From Archegozetes longisetosus (lineage: Eukaryota > Arthropoda > Arachnida > Sarcoptiformes > Trhypochthoniidae), in NCBI GenBank assembly GCA_018873245.2, contig JAEMBT020000008.1:1846001-1910000 (forward strand): a stretch of 64,000 nt of DNA, given 5' to 3'. The notes beneath the pieces were generated by a model. It was not told where the DNA came from. It did not search any database and was given only the letters and a program-made list of their open reading frames with translations. This document shows, one piece after another, positions 1 through 15,169 of this stretch. A program made the position numbers and the translations under genes. Numbering within the stretch: the first letter of the stretch is position 1; the number at the start of each line of letters is the position of its first letter.

Positions 1-52
1 TCCACAAAATGAAAACAACAATAAAATTAATCAATAAATATTCAGACAATAC

Positions 53-4064
<4,012 letters not shown>

Positions 4065-5473
4065 ATGTCATTGTCACGTATTAGTCGTTGTATTAGTCCA
4101 TTAGTTAGATCGCGATTCAGTATTTTATCCAACAATTGTCGTCATTTGTCGCAATCGAGTGAATCGCAAACGAACAAACCGAATGAGGACTCATCGCAAC
4201 AACGACAACCAATACCTCGGAGAGCATTACTTTATGTGCCCGGAAACGATGAAAGAAAAATACAAAAGGTTTCCACAATTGATGTCGATTGTGTTGTCCT
4301 CGACTGTGAAGACGGCGTCGCAATTAATAAGAAAGTAAGCCATTATTCAATCCATTTTTGTTGAATCATTTGTTGATTTTGTATTCATTTTATTGTTATT
4401 GTCACTCACTTAATTGACTGTTGAATAGGAAGAAGCGCGACACACGATTCTTAAGTCATTGCAAAGTCTGAATTTAGGTCGAACTGAGTGTGCTGTTCGT
4501 ATTAATTCAGTTGACAGCGGTTTGGCTGACGAAGACCTAAAAGTCATATTTTCGGGCGAGAAGATTCCACAAACGGTTCTTTTGCCTAAAGTGGAAACTA
4601 AACAACATTTAGATTGGGTATCATTTCTATCTATCATTCTAATCTATATCTTATTGTATTTTTTACTTGATCTTTATTGTTTTTTTCTAACTCCAAAACA
4701 AGTTTTGCGAAAAACTGGTCAAAGCCTTAGGTAAAAGAAAATTAGAGGTGAATCTCTTAACTTATGTTGAAAGCGCTAAAGGACTACTAGATTTGAAAGA
4801 TATTTGCAATCATGCCATCGAATTGTCAGAATTCCATTTATTTAACTTGGATGGAATTGTCTTCGGTTCAGATGACTTCTGTGCCAGCATTGGTCAGTCA
4901 CGCTCTTAAGACCCTAAAATTCAGCTCAATGAATAATGATTCTTTCGTCAATTATTTAGGCGCGACTCGAACCAATAAATCGACTGAAACTTTGTTAGCG
5001 CGACAACAAGTTGTGGTGACAGCAAAAGCTTTTGATTTGCAGGCAATTGATGTTGTTTACATCGACTATAAAGGTATCAGTTTTTGTAGGATCTCATAAC
5101 TCGTAGATATCACTCGAACATTGGACTTAGTTGAACTGAAAGCATTGCGATTTTTACTTTAGATTTAGATGGTTTGAAAGAACAGTCAGAGGAAGGGGCA
5201 CAACTCGGATTCACAGGCAAACAAGCCATACATCCGTCTCAAGTACCAATAATACAAGAAGCATATAAACCATCAGATGAAAGGATAGAATGGGCCACAG
5301 ATCTCATCAAAAAATTCAATGAGCATCAAGCCGAAGGAAAGGGAGCCTTTGTTTTTAGAGGACAAATGATAGACAGGCCTTTGCTACTACAGGCACAAAA
5401 CATTGTTCAAATAGCGAATGCAATCAAAGCTAATATTACAACTAATGAATCAATTAAAGAGAAAGTTCAATAG
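4065..5473 (+). CDS. CLYBL: citramalyl-CoA lyase, mitochondrial (CLYBL)
   Basis: Five exons: 4065-4334, 4429-4617, 4703-4892, 4960-5073 and 5163-5473, giving 357 codons plus stop (human CLYBL is about 340). All junctions are GT-AG and keep frame. The N-terminus is Ser/Arg-rich with no acidic residues until about residue 30, as in a mitochondrial presequence. It is followed by RRALLYVPGNDERKIQK, VVLDCEDGVA (acidic metal-binding stretch), LLPKVET, NLLTYVESAKGLLDL, GIVFGSDDFCASIG, QAIDVVYIDYKDLDG and GFTGKQAIHPSQV. These are the conserved blocks of the CitE/CLYBL TIM-barrel family. Known family role: cleaves citramalyl-CoA to acetyl-CoA and pyruvate in the itaconate-clearing C5 pathway and so protects B12-dependent enzymes. 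The frame is intact throughout. Confidence 0.93.
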
Positions 5474-5559
5474 CTTTTATTGATTTCATAGTTTACGATT
5501 CAAAATATAATTGTAATATAATGTTGTAATTATGTAACCCGTCATTCTGGACACACCTT

Positions 5560-5565
5560 AATAAA
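5560..5565 (+). terminator. polyadenylation signal of CLYBL
   Basis: Canonical AATAAA 87 bp downstream of the CLYBL stop codon, followed by AT-rich sequence. Only the hexamer and its position support it. Confidence 0.55.
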
Positions 5566-5928
5566 ATTAGTTTTAAATTTATAACAAACTTAACTTCTGG
5601 AACTCATTGGCCTCAAACGTATACCCAACTATTTTCATAACAGTCGGTCTTAAGATTTAACCGCATTAAAACAGTTAAAAGCGATATAATTGGGGATCGG
5701 CGCACAAAGCCGGTTCACCTTTTAACAAAAACTGAAATCAGTTTTGTTTTGTCAAGTTATCATCCATAACATGCATCAGGTTAGCAATCAAGAAATTCTT
5801 CCCCAAAGTATGTGCTTAGAGTAAAGAGAGAGACGAGAGAAAATTATAATAGAATTAAAAGAGTTATCTAGAGTATTAGGTGTATAGCTAAATCTATGGT
5901 GTCCAGAATGCGGATGTTTCAGTAAGCC
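5566..5928. other. tail-to-tail intergenic region CLYBL/AMD1
   Basis: Short spacer between two converging genes, which holds the AMD1 3' UTR. No ORF, repeat or RNA gene recognised. A small GC-richer patch near 5697-5720 is unassigned. Confidence 0.4.
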
Positions 5929-8585
5929 TCAGCTAGGAGCCTTTGCAAACAATCCATAAGTGATGTCGTAGTTCTTGAAGCGGCAAAGTTGCAACTCCTT
6001 ACAACGAAATCCATTGAAGTGCGCTCCCTTCAACTCTTGGTGTGTATTCGCAGCCGACGACAGCTATCAAAAGATTAATTTTTGATAGCAAGTCATGATT
6101 CATTGTTGAATAAAATGGTTTTGCTTTCATTGTTAACTCACTTCATTTGCAATTATAGTCAAGATAAATTTTCCAGGAATGAATATTTTCAATAGCCGAT
6201 TGATCAAATCTTGATACGCATTATGGGGTACATTAGTCTCAAAGCTGACATACGAGCAGTGAGGCTCTGGTGTTATGTGGATCGTTACATAATATCCCTA
6301 AAGAATATATTTTTGATAAACAGATGTCTCAAAGTCTTACATCTTGATTAATGTTATATAAATAGCACTAAGAATTATCTAAATACCCCTTTGAGGAGAC
6401 CATTCATCGAATACCCACACGGACTGAACAAGAAGTCATCGATCACCATTCCTGGAAATATCTTATCGATTCCTGACTTTTGAGTCGCTTCTTTGCTGAC
6501 GAACTGACTTCCCGTGTGAATATTTTCATCACTTTCTGGTCCAAATTCTGCATTATTAAGTGCACAGAAGTTAAGGCAAAATATTGGATAAGATAAAAAT
6601 AGAATAAAGTTACAAAATTTATTGAGTAATTTGTAAATTATATAAGTTTTCGTAAGAATGAAAAGGATATTTCAAAGGTCTGATCAGGTGTTTGGTTTGC
6701 CGGCATGGAGTCAGTGAGTGGTGAGTCGAGTGTATACAAATACCAACAGTCTCGATTAACACGACCCATACAATACGCAGCACCTTCTATAATATCAACA
6801 CATAGCTTAATACATTATATTTAGAAACATATTTAGGTCATGATAACTAAAGAAAAACATCTCAGATATAATCAAAACTTCAAACATACCCTCAAACAGA
6901 CTATCCAAAAGTTCAACTTCATTCTCAAAGGTGCGATGAAGATCGTCCTGAAGATCAGGTCGAATAAAATTTTTGCGCGAGTAAAAGACATCCTTCGAAA
7001 GCATTTCAAGCAAGCAGACAGTGAATAAAATACTTATAAAAAAATACATGAATCAGTAGAAGACTTACAGCCACTTCATCAAAGCCAGTAACTTCTTTGA
7101 CGAGATATAGCAATGGTTCGATGCATCTCAACAAAGTAGTCGATCCGCAAGTCTTAATTATGAAGCGATTCTTCGATATGAACATCGAGCTCTCACTGTT
7201 AATATTGAGATGCAGTTAAAGGAGAGAAATAAAATACCAAAACACTATTTAAGACATTCTAATGGAAAAGTCAATGCAATTGGATATTAGATCTAATTTA
7301 CAATAGACAATTCCAATGAACTTTTACACCACTCACACAATTGTAAACCAATTGGCGTTGTTTCTCAATATGTGTCTAATCCTAGAGCATATATCAAAAC
7401 GATTCTCATTTATGATCAATCTTTACCTAAGAACATATGCATCCAATTGATCGTTCCTCTTGAAACTTATTATTTCGCACTTCACCAGATTCAGGACCGA
7501 TTCCAAAGCAGCTCTTTATTAGGACAAATTTCATTTTTAGTACTTCAAGTTATGCTTTTCTTACACTGATTATTAATTGAATTTCCTGTTGATTTTATAC
7601 ATTCTAACGACCAAATTACATAAAATACATTTTGCAAAGCTGCGATACAATGGTTTAGTTATGAATTTTACAAATTCGTTGAATTATAGATCCTAGTATT
7701 TAGTTTGCTTTTGGCTCAAACTACTAAATAATGTCATTCTTGACCAAAAGGCATCTGGCTAGGGTCTAGACTTGCCTCATATTTTTGTTTTAACTGTAGC
7801 TATTAATAGACCAATTTTGGCTAACATTTCTTTTGAATTGAGTGTAATGAAAGCGGTCAGTATTACGAGTTTGGGGCAAATAAGATGTTTAGACTGATAG
7901 ACTTAAAGCATATGTCGACTGGTATAAAGGGATGTTGTGGTCGCAGTTCAACATTCTCACTATCGAATACAACTGAACATAGTTAAGTGGTAGTTCTAGT
8001 ATTATTAGTTTGGTTAGGTTAGGTCAAAAGAATGTAGTGTTGGCAAAGATTAACCTTCAACTGTAACCACAACCTCTCATATGTCAGCACATGTCTGCAC
8101 ACTGTCGACTTGAAGCTCTCTTTTGCCGACTTGGGATGAGTCTTATTGAATTTGTAGTTACAAATGTCATCATTACATACTTTCTTACAATCATATGAGT
8201 AATTCAAATTTTGAAAAGTATTCAATATAAATCTTTAGAGCGTAAGAAACTAGAAAAAATTATTAAACATTTTATCGAATCGGTTCGCAGCTTAACAACC
8301 ATTGATTAAACCGAAAAATTGTAACCTCAAACAAAATAAATTTGTATGAAAAACAAAAAACAAATTTGAAGTTCAACGAAATGATAGAAACATTTCGGAA
8401 CATAAGAGAAATTAGAAAAAGTGAATAAATGAATAAATAATTAGTAAAAACCTGGGAATAATTCTGAGATCGCATTCCTTGTCGTTGCATTCTTCATCGT
8501 ATTTGTCAAACCAAATTTCGAGTAACTTTTCTGTTCCCTCAAAAAAGTTACAATAATCGGTCTGCGAATTAACAATCGATTCCAT
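5929..8585 (-). CDS. AMD1: S-adenosylmethionine decarboxylase proenzyme (frameshift in exon 6)
   Basis: Eight exons on the minus strand: 8452-8585, 7427-7513, 7069-7195, 6890-6992, 6671-6786, 6387-6559, 6142-6297 and 5929-6063. With one base restored this gives about 343 residues (human AMD1 is 334). Seen: [13 protein letters not shown] near the N-terminus; [14 protein letters not shown], containing the Glu-Ser self-processing site whose Ser becomes the pyruvoyl group; the TCGST catalytic-Cys region; [39 protein letters not shown]. Known role: produces decarboxylated AdoMet for spermidine and spermine synthesis. The intron between exons 5 and 6 is AT-AC with U12-type signals. Exon 6 is 173 nt where 174 is needed: homology moves between frames at 6486-6496, and the upstream frame reaches TGA shortly after. 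Either a consensus error or a true null allele. Confidence 0.87.
6560..6670 (-). other. putative U12-type AT-AC intron of AMD1
   Basis: On the minus strand the intron begins ATATCCTTTT (6670 downward), the exact AT-AC U12 donor consensus. It contains a CCTTAAC branch-point motif (6570-6576) about 11 nt before its AC terminus at 6560-6561. Splicing there restores LIMQNLD directly after the QTFE of exon 5, matching the family LEILM..LDP block. No usable GT donor is present in this stretch before a stop. Confidence 0.8.
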
Positions 8586-9676
8586 TAATTAAGATGAATT
8601 AGTATTAACTTGTTTTCAGCTTCAAATAAAAGTACGATTTGGAGACAGCACTATAAATAGTTTCGTCTAAACCTACCAAAAGGCTTAAAATGAGTCAATT
8701 CTTATAGAAATGCCGAATCAATAGTTCACTAGAGAAAAGTGTGACTTATATTACGTCATGCCTTTTCATAAGTGTTGCCATAACGACGAGTTTGCTATTG
8801 GCTTAAATCGTGGAGATAGTTCTTCCGACGACTACCTCCTGTCCTAATCCTTTCAGTATTGCTTAGTTTTCGGTTTTGTATTCAAGCGATATTCGCGGAA
8901 GTTATTTGAAACATTTTGTTAGATTAGCACGTGTCTTCACTCTAAGTTTGTGTAAATAGCCACCGATATCGTGGCTATCAGTAATTTAACGTATTCAATG
9001 TACTAAATACAGCAAAAGCAAAGTATAATGGCAACAAATTCATCATAAATATTTGAAACACTTAAAAGCTACAAATTAATGCATCATTTTATTAATTAAT
9101 TAAATACTTGTAAAACAATAATTATTTTGAATTATTGTTTGATTTTCAATGACTGAAATTTTTAATCTGAAACTAAGTAATTTAATAGACTAACCGATCT
9201 CTAAAGCAGAGTCTATGAGCAAAGCGCGTAAACATTTAAAACTTCTTTATTATAGTTTCAATCTTTGAAACATTAAGTAATCTAAAAATCAGTTGGTTTT
9301 TGGCTTTGTTTATAAGGCTACCATTTAATATAAATGTGAGATATTTATTGCAACTATCAATCAATTATTTTTTAACCTATTTTTGTTTTAATTTTTAAAA
9401 ATCATTTAAAGTGACACAATCAAATCAATAAATCGATGACCAAATAGTATTTTTGGTTCAGCTTATTGCTAACCATTAGCTAATAATACCTTCCAATCCA
9501 ATATTATCTTATAGTAATGTTCTCCTTTTATATCTAGTTAGGCATCAGTTTAAAATACTGGCAGTTAGTGTTGAAAACTTTAATAACAGAAGAATCACAA
9601 CATTGACATAATAATCAAACGACGGTTTTGTTATCTCATTAAATCATTCATAAATTCGTAGTCTTTTATATTAAAA
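8586..9676. other. divergent intergenic region AMD1/unknown gene
   Basis: About 1.1 kb between head-to-head starts. It should contain the AMD1 5' leader. AT-rich, no ORF or repeat worth marking. Confidence 0.35.
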
Positions 9677-10962
9677 ATGAATTTTGAAAGTAATGAAAAC
9701 TTCTCTCAAAGTATTCAAAGTTTGGATATTCACGACAGTATCGATCAGTCTATTGGGGAGATTACTGATTCTGGACATCAATTGCAAACTAAACAACTTT
9801 TATTAGAACAAATGAAAACAGTTTTGTCTCAAATATCAACACTTAATAAATTAAAGGATGGTATTATTACTATTTCATTTAATTATGATCTATCTATTCG
9901 TCCGAATGAATGCCACAAATACGCAATCCTGGTATCCATCGACCGAAACGATTCGATTGACAGTTTTAATCCTGATTATTGGCGCTTGAATTTACAGATC
10001 AAAAGTTCAGAATCAGACGATCAAAATCAGTGTTATTGTTTGATTCAACACGAATCGATAGAATTGAGCAAATTTCTGCCTTCAGAAACAGTTCTTACTG
10101 TTTTAGAGTTGTCTGAATTCCAATACAAATGCCTTCCGTTATTGATTGATGTCAGTCTTGTCTTTGAAATTCCTCAAAACCTAATTAAGTATATTTTTGA
10201 AAATGATTTGTCAGAAAGCGAAAATTTATTTGATTTTCAATTGACCCAATGGACTTTGAATGACTTTCATTTTCTATCATTTGTTTATTATATCGATCAA
10301 CGCTATGACTATAAAGAAATAATGCTCAAAGATTTGAAGTCAATAAATCGTTTGGAAGATCCCGAGTCAGATAATGAAAGTGAAAATAAACTGTACACAA
10401 GTGGAATTTTTGCGATGATCGAAACAATTAAGGAAATGATAAATATTGAATCAAACAATAACATTTGTTTTGAACTAATCAAACATTTGATACCAAAAAA
10501 AGTTCCAGACAATTGTATTGACGTTAGCGACAGGAGTGCTACTCTAAAAGCTTTCTATTTTGGACACAATATCAAATTGATTGTCTCTGTGTTCGAAGCG
10601 CAACCATTGTTCCTCAACATTGTTATTGAAGCACAAAATTTAAGTGTTATGACAACTATCAGAAAAACTTTAATCCAATCACTGAATGTAGGTTTTAATC
10701 ATTCCTTAATTAGTTTGACTTTCAATCAATATAAATGGAATTTTATATAAATTTTATGTAATGTAAAACATTGTTTATTCAAATTTAGAATCTGAGCCCA
10801 TTATCGATGATCGACGGAAACAAAATCAGTTTATCTGCGGAACATCGATCACAAGCTAATGAATTAATAGATAGACTAAAGTATGTAACCAATAACAAGG
10901 ATGTCACCGATATTTATATGGATGTAAGGCATAAAGTTTCCGAAAAATTAGCTCTTGTTTAG
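9677..10962 (+). CDS. uncharacterised protein, two exons, 394 aa
   Basis: Exon 1 is 9677-10687, ending at a GT donor (gtaggt). Exon 2 is 10789-10962, after an AG acceptor (aatttag). The splice keeps frame (LNNLSPLSM) and ends with LVxx stop at 10960-10962. Reading through the donor instead would stop at 10750. The protein is acidic and Ser/Asn-rich at the start, then mostly alternating hydrophobic/polar, with short blocks such as CHKYAILVSID, DYWRLNLQI, SEFQYKCLPLLIDVSL and LNDFHFLSFVYYID. There is no signal peptide, membrane segment or zinc motif. I do not recognise the family. It is head to head with AMD1 and converges with TFG across only 171 bp. An AATAAA lies at 10972-10977. That it is a real gene is supported by length, the clean splice and the polyA signal. 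Confidence 0.72.
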
Positions 10963-10971
10963 ATTTAATTA

Positions 10972-10977
10972 AATAAA
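10972..10977 (+). terminator. polyadenylation signal
   Basis: AATAAA 10 bp after the stop of the uncharacterised gene, inside a repeated AAATAAATAAA stretch; it may be used with a very short 3' UTR. Confidence 0.45.
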
Positions 10978-11133
10978 TAAATGTTATTTCGATTATAATT
11001 ATTATTACTGTAAATTTTATTTATATAATTCAAATATTGAAAAATTTAATGCGAAACAAAAATAAACTTCACCTAAATGTCATTGAAGAGCATTTAAAAT
11101 TGCTTTCTTATCATTAGCTACAGGTTTGTTCAG

Positions 11134-12543
11134 TTATTGTGAAACTTGTGGAAATCCTGGGTTTGGGGGATATCGCGGCCTATTAGGGCCAACACCTCTT
11201 GAGTATGGGTTAGTTCCAGGCGGTCCTCCGAGTTGTGGTGGTGGTGGGCCCATTCCGACTGGATAGGGACCCGGTGGTGGCATCTGTTGCTGTTGCGGAA
11301 ATGCCGGAACATTACCCGGATGGAAGCCTCCAGAACTAGGAGGATATCCAACAGGTGGAGCATTTGCGCCTGAAGTTGGGGGTGGTCCTGGAGGTCCACC
11401 TGGTTGAGGCCCCTGTGGGAACGATCCCAATTGTTGAGGAGGTCCAGATGGAGGCTGTGATCCTGGAGGTCCTGACGACGGAGGTGGTCCTCCAGCAAAT
11501 GACGGGCGCATTTGTCCCATTGGAGGTGGAGGTGCACCGAATTGGGGATTCATATGTGTCTGTGGTGGACCAAAATTACCGACTGATTGCAGTTGTGGTG
11601 GACCAGATTGAAGGCTTGGAGGAAATCCTCCCATTGATTGCGGCGGATTTGATGTTGACGTCGGTGCAGAGATTTGAGATTGTTGTGGGGGCTGTTGTGG
11701 TTGAATATTAGGATTCAGCGGCCCTGGAGGAGGAAACTGTCCTGGATATGGTTGAGGCTGAATAGCAAAGCGCGGCTGCTGTTGTGGCAATTGTTGTCCC
11801 ATTTGCTGATTTATTGGAGGAATATTAGAATTTGTTTGATTAAGTGGTTGTGAAAGAAAACTTTGAGGCGACGGAGCAGTGATTGGTTTCAGTTCAGGAG
11901 CAGAAATGCTATTAAAAGTTTGCTGTCGTGATTGTGACGACAGACTCGAGACGCTTTCGGGTGAAACTGATCTTTTATCATCAGTTTGAGGACCATTTTG
12001 GAGCTCATTTTCAGGTTCACGTTTCGCACTCAAAGGATCGAACTCTTTGGCAGGTGGGATCGGCTTAACCAACTGACTCTGATCGACTTCTTCATTATTT
12101 TCTTCAGTAACAGCTTTTGACGGCACTTCCAAACGATCCAATAAATAATTACAACGATTACGAATTTGTTGCAATTCACTGCGAACGAGTTTAACCTCGT
12201 CCGAAACTAATGGCAGCGGCTGCCCATTAACAAAGAGTGTTATCTTGAGAATACGACTGCATTGTATCGCAAATGAGAGGTCACTGCTATCAAAAATAGT
12301 AATCAAATCGTTGTCTTCATCTCTATATTTGATGACTACTTCATCGGTTGGCTCTAATTTGCCCCTAAAGACTCTTTGCATCATTAAAAGCAACTCATCA
12401 TAGGTTATCTCTTCGTTATGTATTGGAATACGTCTTATGTCATCTCCCAACTGGACTTTTATTATTAATTTGCCGCTTAAGTCCAAATGCGAAAATTCAT
12501 CGTTGACTGCAGTGAAAGAAGCGGTCGAATTGCTCGAGGCCAT
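11134..12543 (-). CDS. TFG: TFG (PB1-domain ER exit-site protein), single exon
   Basis: An uninterrupted 469-residue frame (human TFG is 400). Residues about 20-105 are a PB1 domain that is very close to vertebrate [62 protein letters not shown] and [11 protein letters not shown] short coiled coil follows ([18 protein letters not shown], about residues 125-142), then an acidic linker and a long Pro/Gln/Gly-rich low-complexity tail from about residue 215 to the end. Known role: oligomerises at ER exit sites with Sec16 and organises COPII carriers. The P/Q-rich tail explains the open antisense and out-of-phase frames at 11130-11711, which are not genes. Absence of introns is notable among intron-rich neighbours. 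Divergent from PUS7, about 410 bp between starts. Confidence 0.93.
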   Translation of the reverse strand: MASSNSTASFTAVNDEFSHLDLSGKLIIKVQLGDDIRRIPIHNEEITYDELLLMMQRVFRGKLEPTDEVVIKYRDEDNDLITIFDSSDLSFAIQCSRILKITLFVNGQPLPLVSDEVKLVRSELQQIRNRCNYLLDRLEVPSKAVTEENNEEVDQSQLVKPIPPAKEFDPLSAKREPENELQNGPQTDDKRSVSPESVSSLSSQSRQQTFNSISAPELKPITAPSPQSFLSQPLNQTNSNIPPINQQMGQQLPQQQPRFAIQPQPYPGQFPPPGPLNPNIQPQQPPQQSQISAPTSTSNPPQSMGGFPPSLQSGPPQLQSVGNFGPPQTHMNPQFGAPPPPMGQMRPSFAGGPPPSSGPPGSQPPSGPPQQLGSFPQGPQPGGPPGPPPTSGANAPPVGYPPSSGGFHPGNVPAFPQQQQMPPPGPYPVGMGPPPPQLGGPPGTNPYSRGVGPNRPRYPPNPGFPQVSQ

Positions 12544-12956
12544 CGATTATCTTAAGATATTTTCGATTAATGCGTTTATTTTGATATCCTATTTGATACC
12601 TATTTCTTTCAATAACCAAAACTAGTTATCGAATCAAACGAAACAATTAGGACGTCAATATTTAATACTTTTATTGATTCAAATTCAAATTTTAAAAGTT
12701 TAATTCAGCTCAAAAGAATTACTTAATATTTACCTTTGAATTGACTTGATTACTATTTTTAAGGACGTGTCAAATAATAAGCGAAAGCAATGAAAGAGAA
12801 ATGATTGCGTGGAAACTAAGACTTTAATGCATCACAACTATAATAAACATATCCAAATGATAGGTGTCTCTCGTATCACGTCAATACCACGTGCTTTGAC
12901 TTAATTCACATTTTAATAGTGTTAGTAAATAATAAATTTTTGTTGTCGTTCTATAG
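12544..12956. other. divergent intergenic region TFG/PUS7
   Basis: About 410 bp between the two head-to-head starts; AT-rich, containing both 5' UTRs. A CACGTG-like CCACGTGC at 12889-12896 is present, but I would not assign a factor to it. Confidence 0.35.
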
Positions 12957-15068
12957 ATGCTATTAAGAATTAATAGCATTAAAACTATACTTAGATTTTG
13001 TTCATTCAATAGAAATATAACGATAATGGCCTCAAGTTCTTCGAGCTGTGAACCAACTCCTGAGAAAAAGTCTAGAATTGATAATGAAGTTGTTGAAAAT
13101 AAATCAAATGCCTGGCGATCGAAATTGAGACGAGGTTTCAATGAAGTGGATGTTGGAATCACTGAATTTATTGGTAAACAGAAACCATTTGAAGGAATAT
13201 TAAAGAATCGGTTTGTAATTCATTTCTACTCTCATTTAAATTCTTGTTACTAATCATAAGTTTTACAATTTTATCTACAGCTACGAAGATTTTGTAGTTC
13301 ACGAGATCTCGAAAACCGGCGAGATCATTCGCTTAACTAATAATGATATTCCTGAAGACGAAGTCGCTCCAGTCCTTAATATATATGAGTTCCTCAATGA
13401 AGACATTATTGAACAAATTAGAGAATTATGTGATAACAAAACTGAAGAATTAGATGAACAACGAGTCGATGAAGACGACAAACAATCAAGTGACAAAAAT
13501 GAGGAAAAAGTGAAAAGGCAGACAAAAATGTGAAAATATTAGTCACAGGAATGGATAAGCTTGAAAGAACTAGAATCCATAAAGCGATTAAAGATAATTT
13601 TCCAGAACTCGATACATTAACAGTCGATGAAGAAGAAAACAAATACATAATTGTGACTAAACAACACAATACAAAAAGAAAGCGTTCGGTTTGGCCTGAA
13701 AATAAAGGAGAATACGTTCACTTTGTTATGTTTAAACAGAATAAAGAAACATCTCAAGCGATCAATGAATTAGCGCTAAAATTACATATCTCGCCTAAGA
13801 CTTTCTCATTTGCCGGAACTAAAGATAAGCGCGCGATTACAACCCAAAAGGTATGTGCCTGGAGAGTACCTCCGAAAAAAATATGGTACTCATCGCAGAA
13901 GATTCCGTCGACACATGTCGGAGACTTTACGTTTGAAAAAGAGGAAATCAAATTAGGATGTTTGAACGGAAATCATTTCGATATAGTTTTAAGAGATATT
14001 AAATGTGATGATAGGGAAGAGGCTGAAAGCGCTCTCAATTCTGTGAAGAACATTGGATTCATCAACTATTATGGAATGCAAAGATTTGGACATCAATATG
14101 ATAAGCCGTACAAAATCGGCGTTTCAATTTTGCAGCAAAAGTGGAAACAAGTGGTCGAAACAATACTATCGCCAAAGCCCACAGATATAAAGGTTTCTAA
14201 TCCAAACGCTATGACCTTCAACGAGTGCATCGAATTGTGGAGAAGTACTGGAAACGCTAATTTAGTTTACAAAAAGTTTGCCTTTAAATCGACACCTGAA
14301 GGAACACTACTTAGAGGTCTGACTCGAGTCAATGAAAACGACTTTCACGGCGCGCTTTGCAATGGAATGGTTCGTAACAGTCGAATGCTATACATTCATT
14401 GTTTTCAAAGCTATATTTGGAATAAAGCGGCCTCTTTTCGATTTAAGACTTATGGCCTTAAAGTAGTTCCCGGGGACTTAATTTCTATTAATTCAAACAT
14501 TGATAATGAAATAGAAACTGACGGTGAGAATAATAAGAATGTGAATGAAACGAATTCATCGAATGCATCTCAATGCGAGTCTTCAATAGTATATGCGGAC
14601 GAAAACAACTTAAACAACGCTTCAATTTATGATATCGTCATTCCTATTGTTGGCAGTCAAAGTTTATTACCAAAAAATAAGACCTCAGATTATATTAAAT
14701 CTCTTTTAGCTGAAGAGGAAGTCACTATTGATATGTTTCGAGATTTACCAAAACAATGGAATGTTTGTGGCAGTTATAGAAAGCTATTCGTTAGACCAGA
14801 ACAGTTTGAGTGGTCGTGGATTCCATACACAGACCCAAACAAGCCTTTAATACAAAGTGATTTGGATCTGATCAATAAATCAAAGAATTCAGAAAACACA
14901 TTCGAGAGTGAGACTGATAGTAATAGTAAAACTGAAAAATTAGCGCTAAAGTTATCGATGTGTTTGCAGACTTCGTGTTACGCAACTGTTATGTGCAGAG
15001 AAATTACCAAAACTGAATCAACAGATTTAGAGTATAAAACATGGCTTATGAGTAAATTCAATTTATAG
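12957..15068 (+). CDS. PUS7: pseudouridylate synthase PUS7 (one-base frameshift)
   Basis: Exon 1 is 12957-13210 and exon 2 is 13281-15068; the splice joins LKNR to YEDFVVHEI in frame. TruD/PUS7 family features: the catalytic-Asp motif GTKDKRAITTQ, then GNHFDIVLRDI, GFINYYGMQRFG, RMLYIHCFQSYIWN, LKVVPGDL, YDIVIPIVG and GSYRKLFVRP. Known role: pseudouridylates tRNA and mRNA at UNUAR-type sites, mainly nuclear. Two starts are possible: 12957, giving an Arg-rich acid-free leader like a mitochondrial presequence, and 13026 (MASSSSSCEP). The frame shifts by one missing base in the A5 run at 13505-13509: upstream (…SSDKNEEK) and downstream (SEKADKNVKILVTG) frames are both homologous. The acidic linker there is low-complexity. 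Most likely a consensus error. Confidence 0.88.
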
Positions 15069-15117
15069 CATTTGAACAATTCATTTTTTATTTGTTATAC
15101 CACAAAATCATTGAAGT

Positions 15118-15123
15118 AATAAA
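15118..15123 (+). terminator. polyadenylation signal of PUS7
   Basis: AATAAA 50 bp after the PUS7 stop, ahead of the converging sushi gene whose stop lies at 15170. Confidence 0.5.
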
Positions 15124-15169
15124 TTGATTAATAATAAATTTAAGTATATTTTTGTGAAGTATTCATATT

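Noticed and set aside
6486-6496. Programmed ribosomal frameshifting in AMD1
   Set aside because: No canonical slippery heptamer at the site and no precedent in this family; other genes in the window show similar one-base losses, so a sequence error is the simpler reading.
7372-7569. 65-aa plus frame
   Set aside because: It lies opposite AMD1 exon 2, which reads [20 protein letters not shown] on the minus strand.
8019-8225. 68-aa minus ORF in AMD1 intron 1
   Set aside because: No homology, no splice context, ordinary AT-rich intron sequence.
11130-11711. Long open frames on both strands overlapping TFG (135 aa minus, 118 aa plus)
   Set aside because: They are shadows of the repetitive Pro/Gln/Gly codons of the TFG tail; no homology and no start context.
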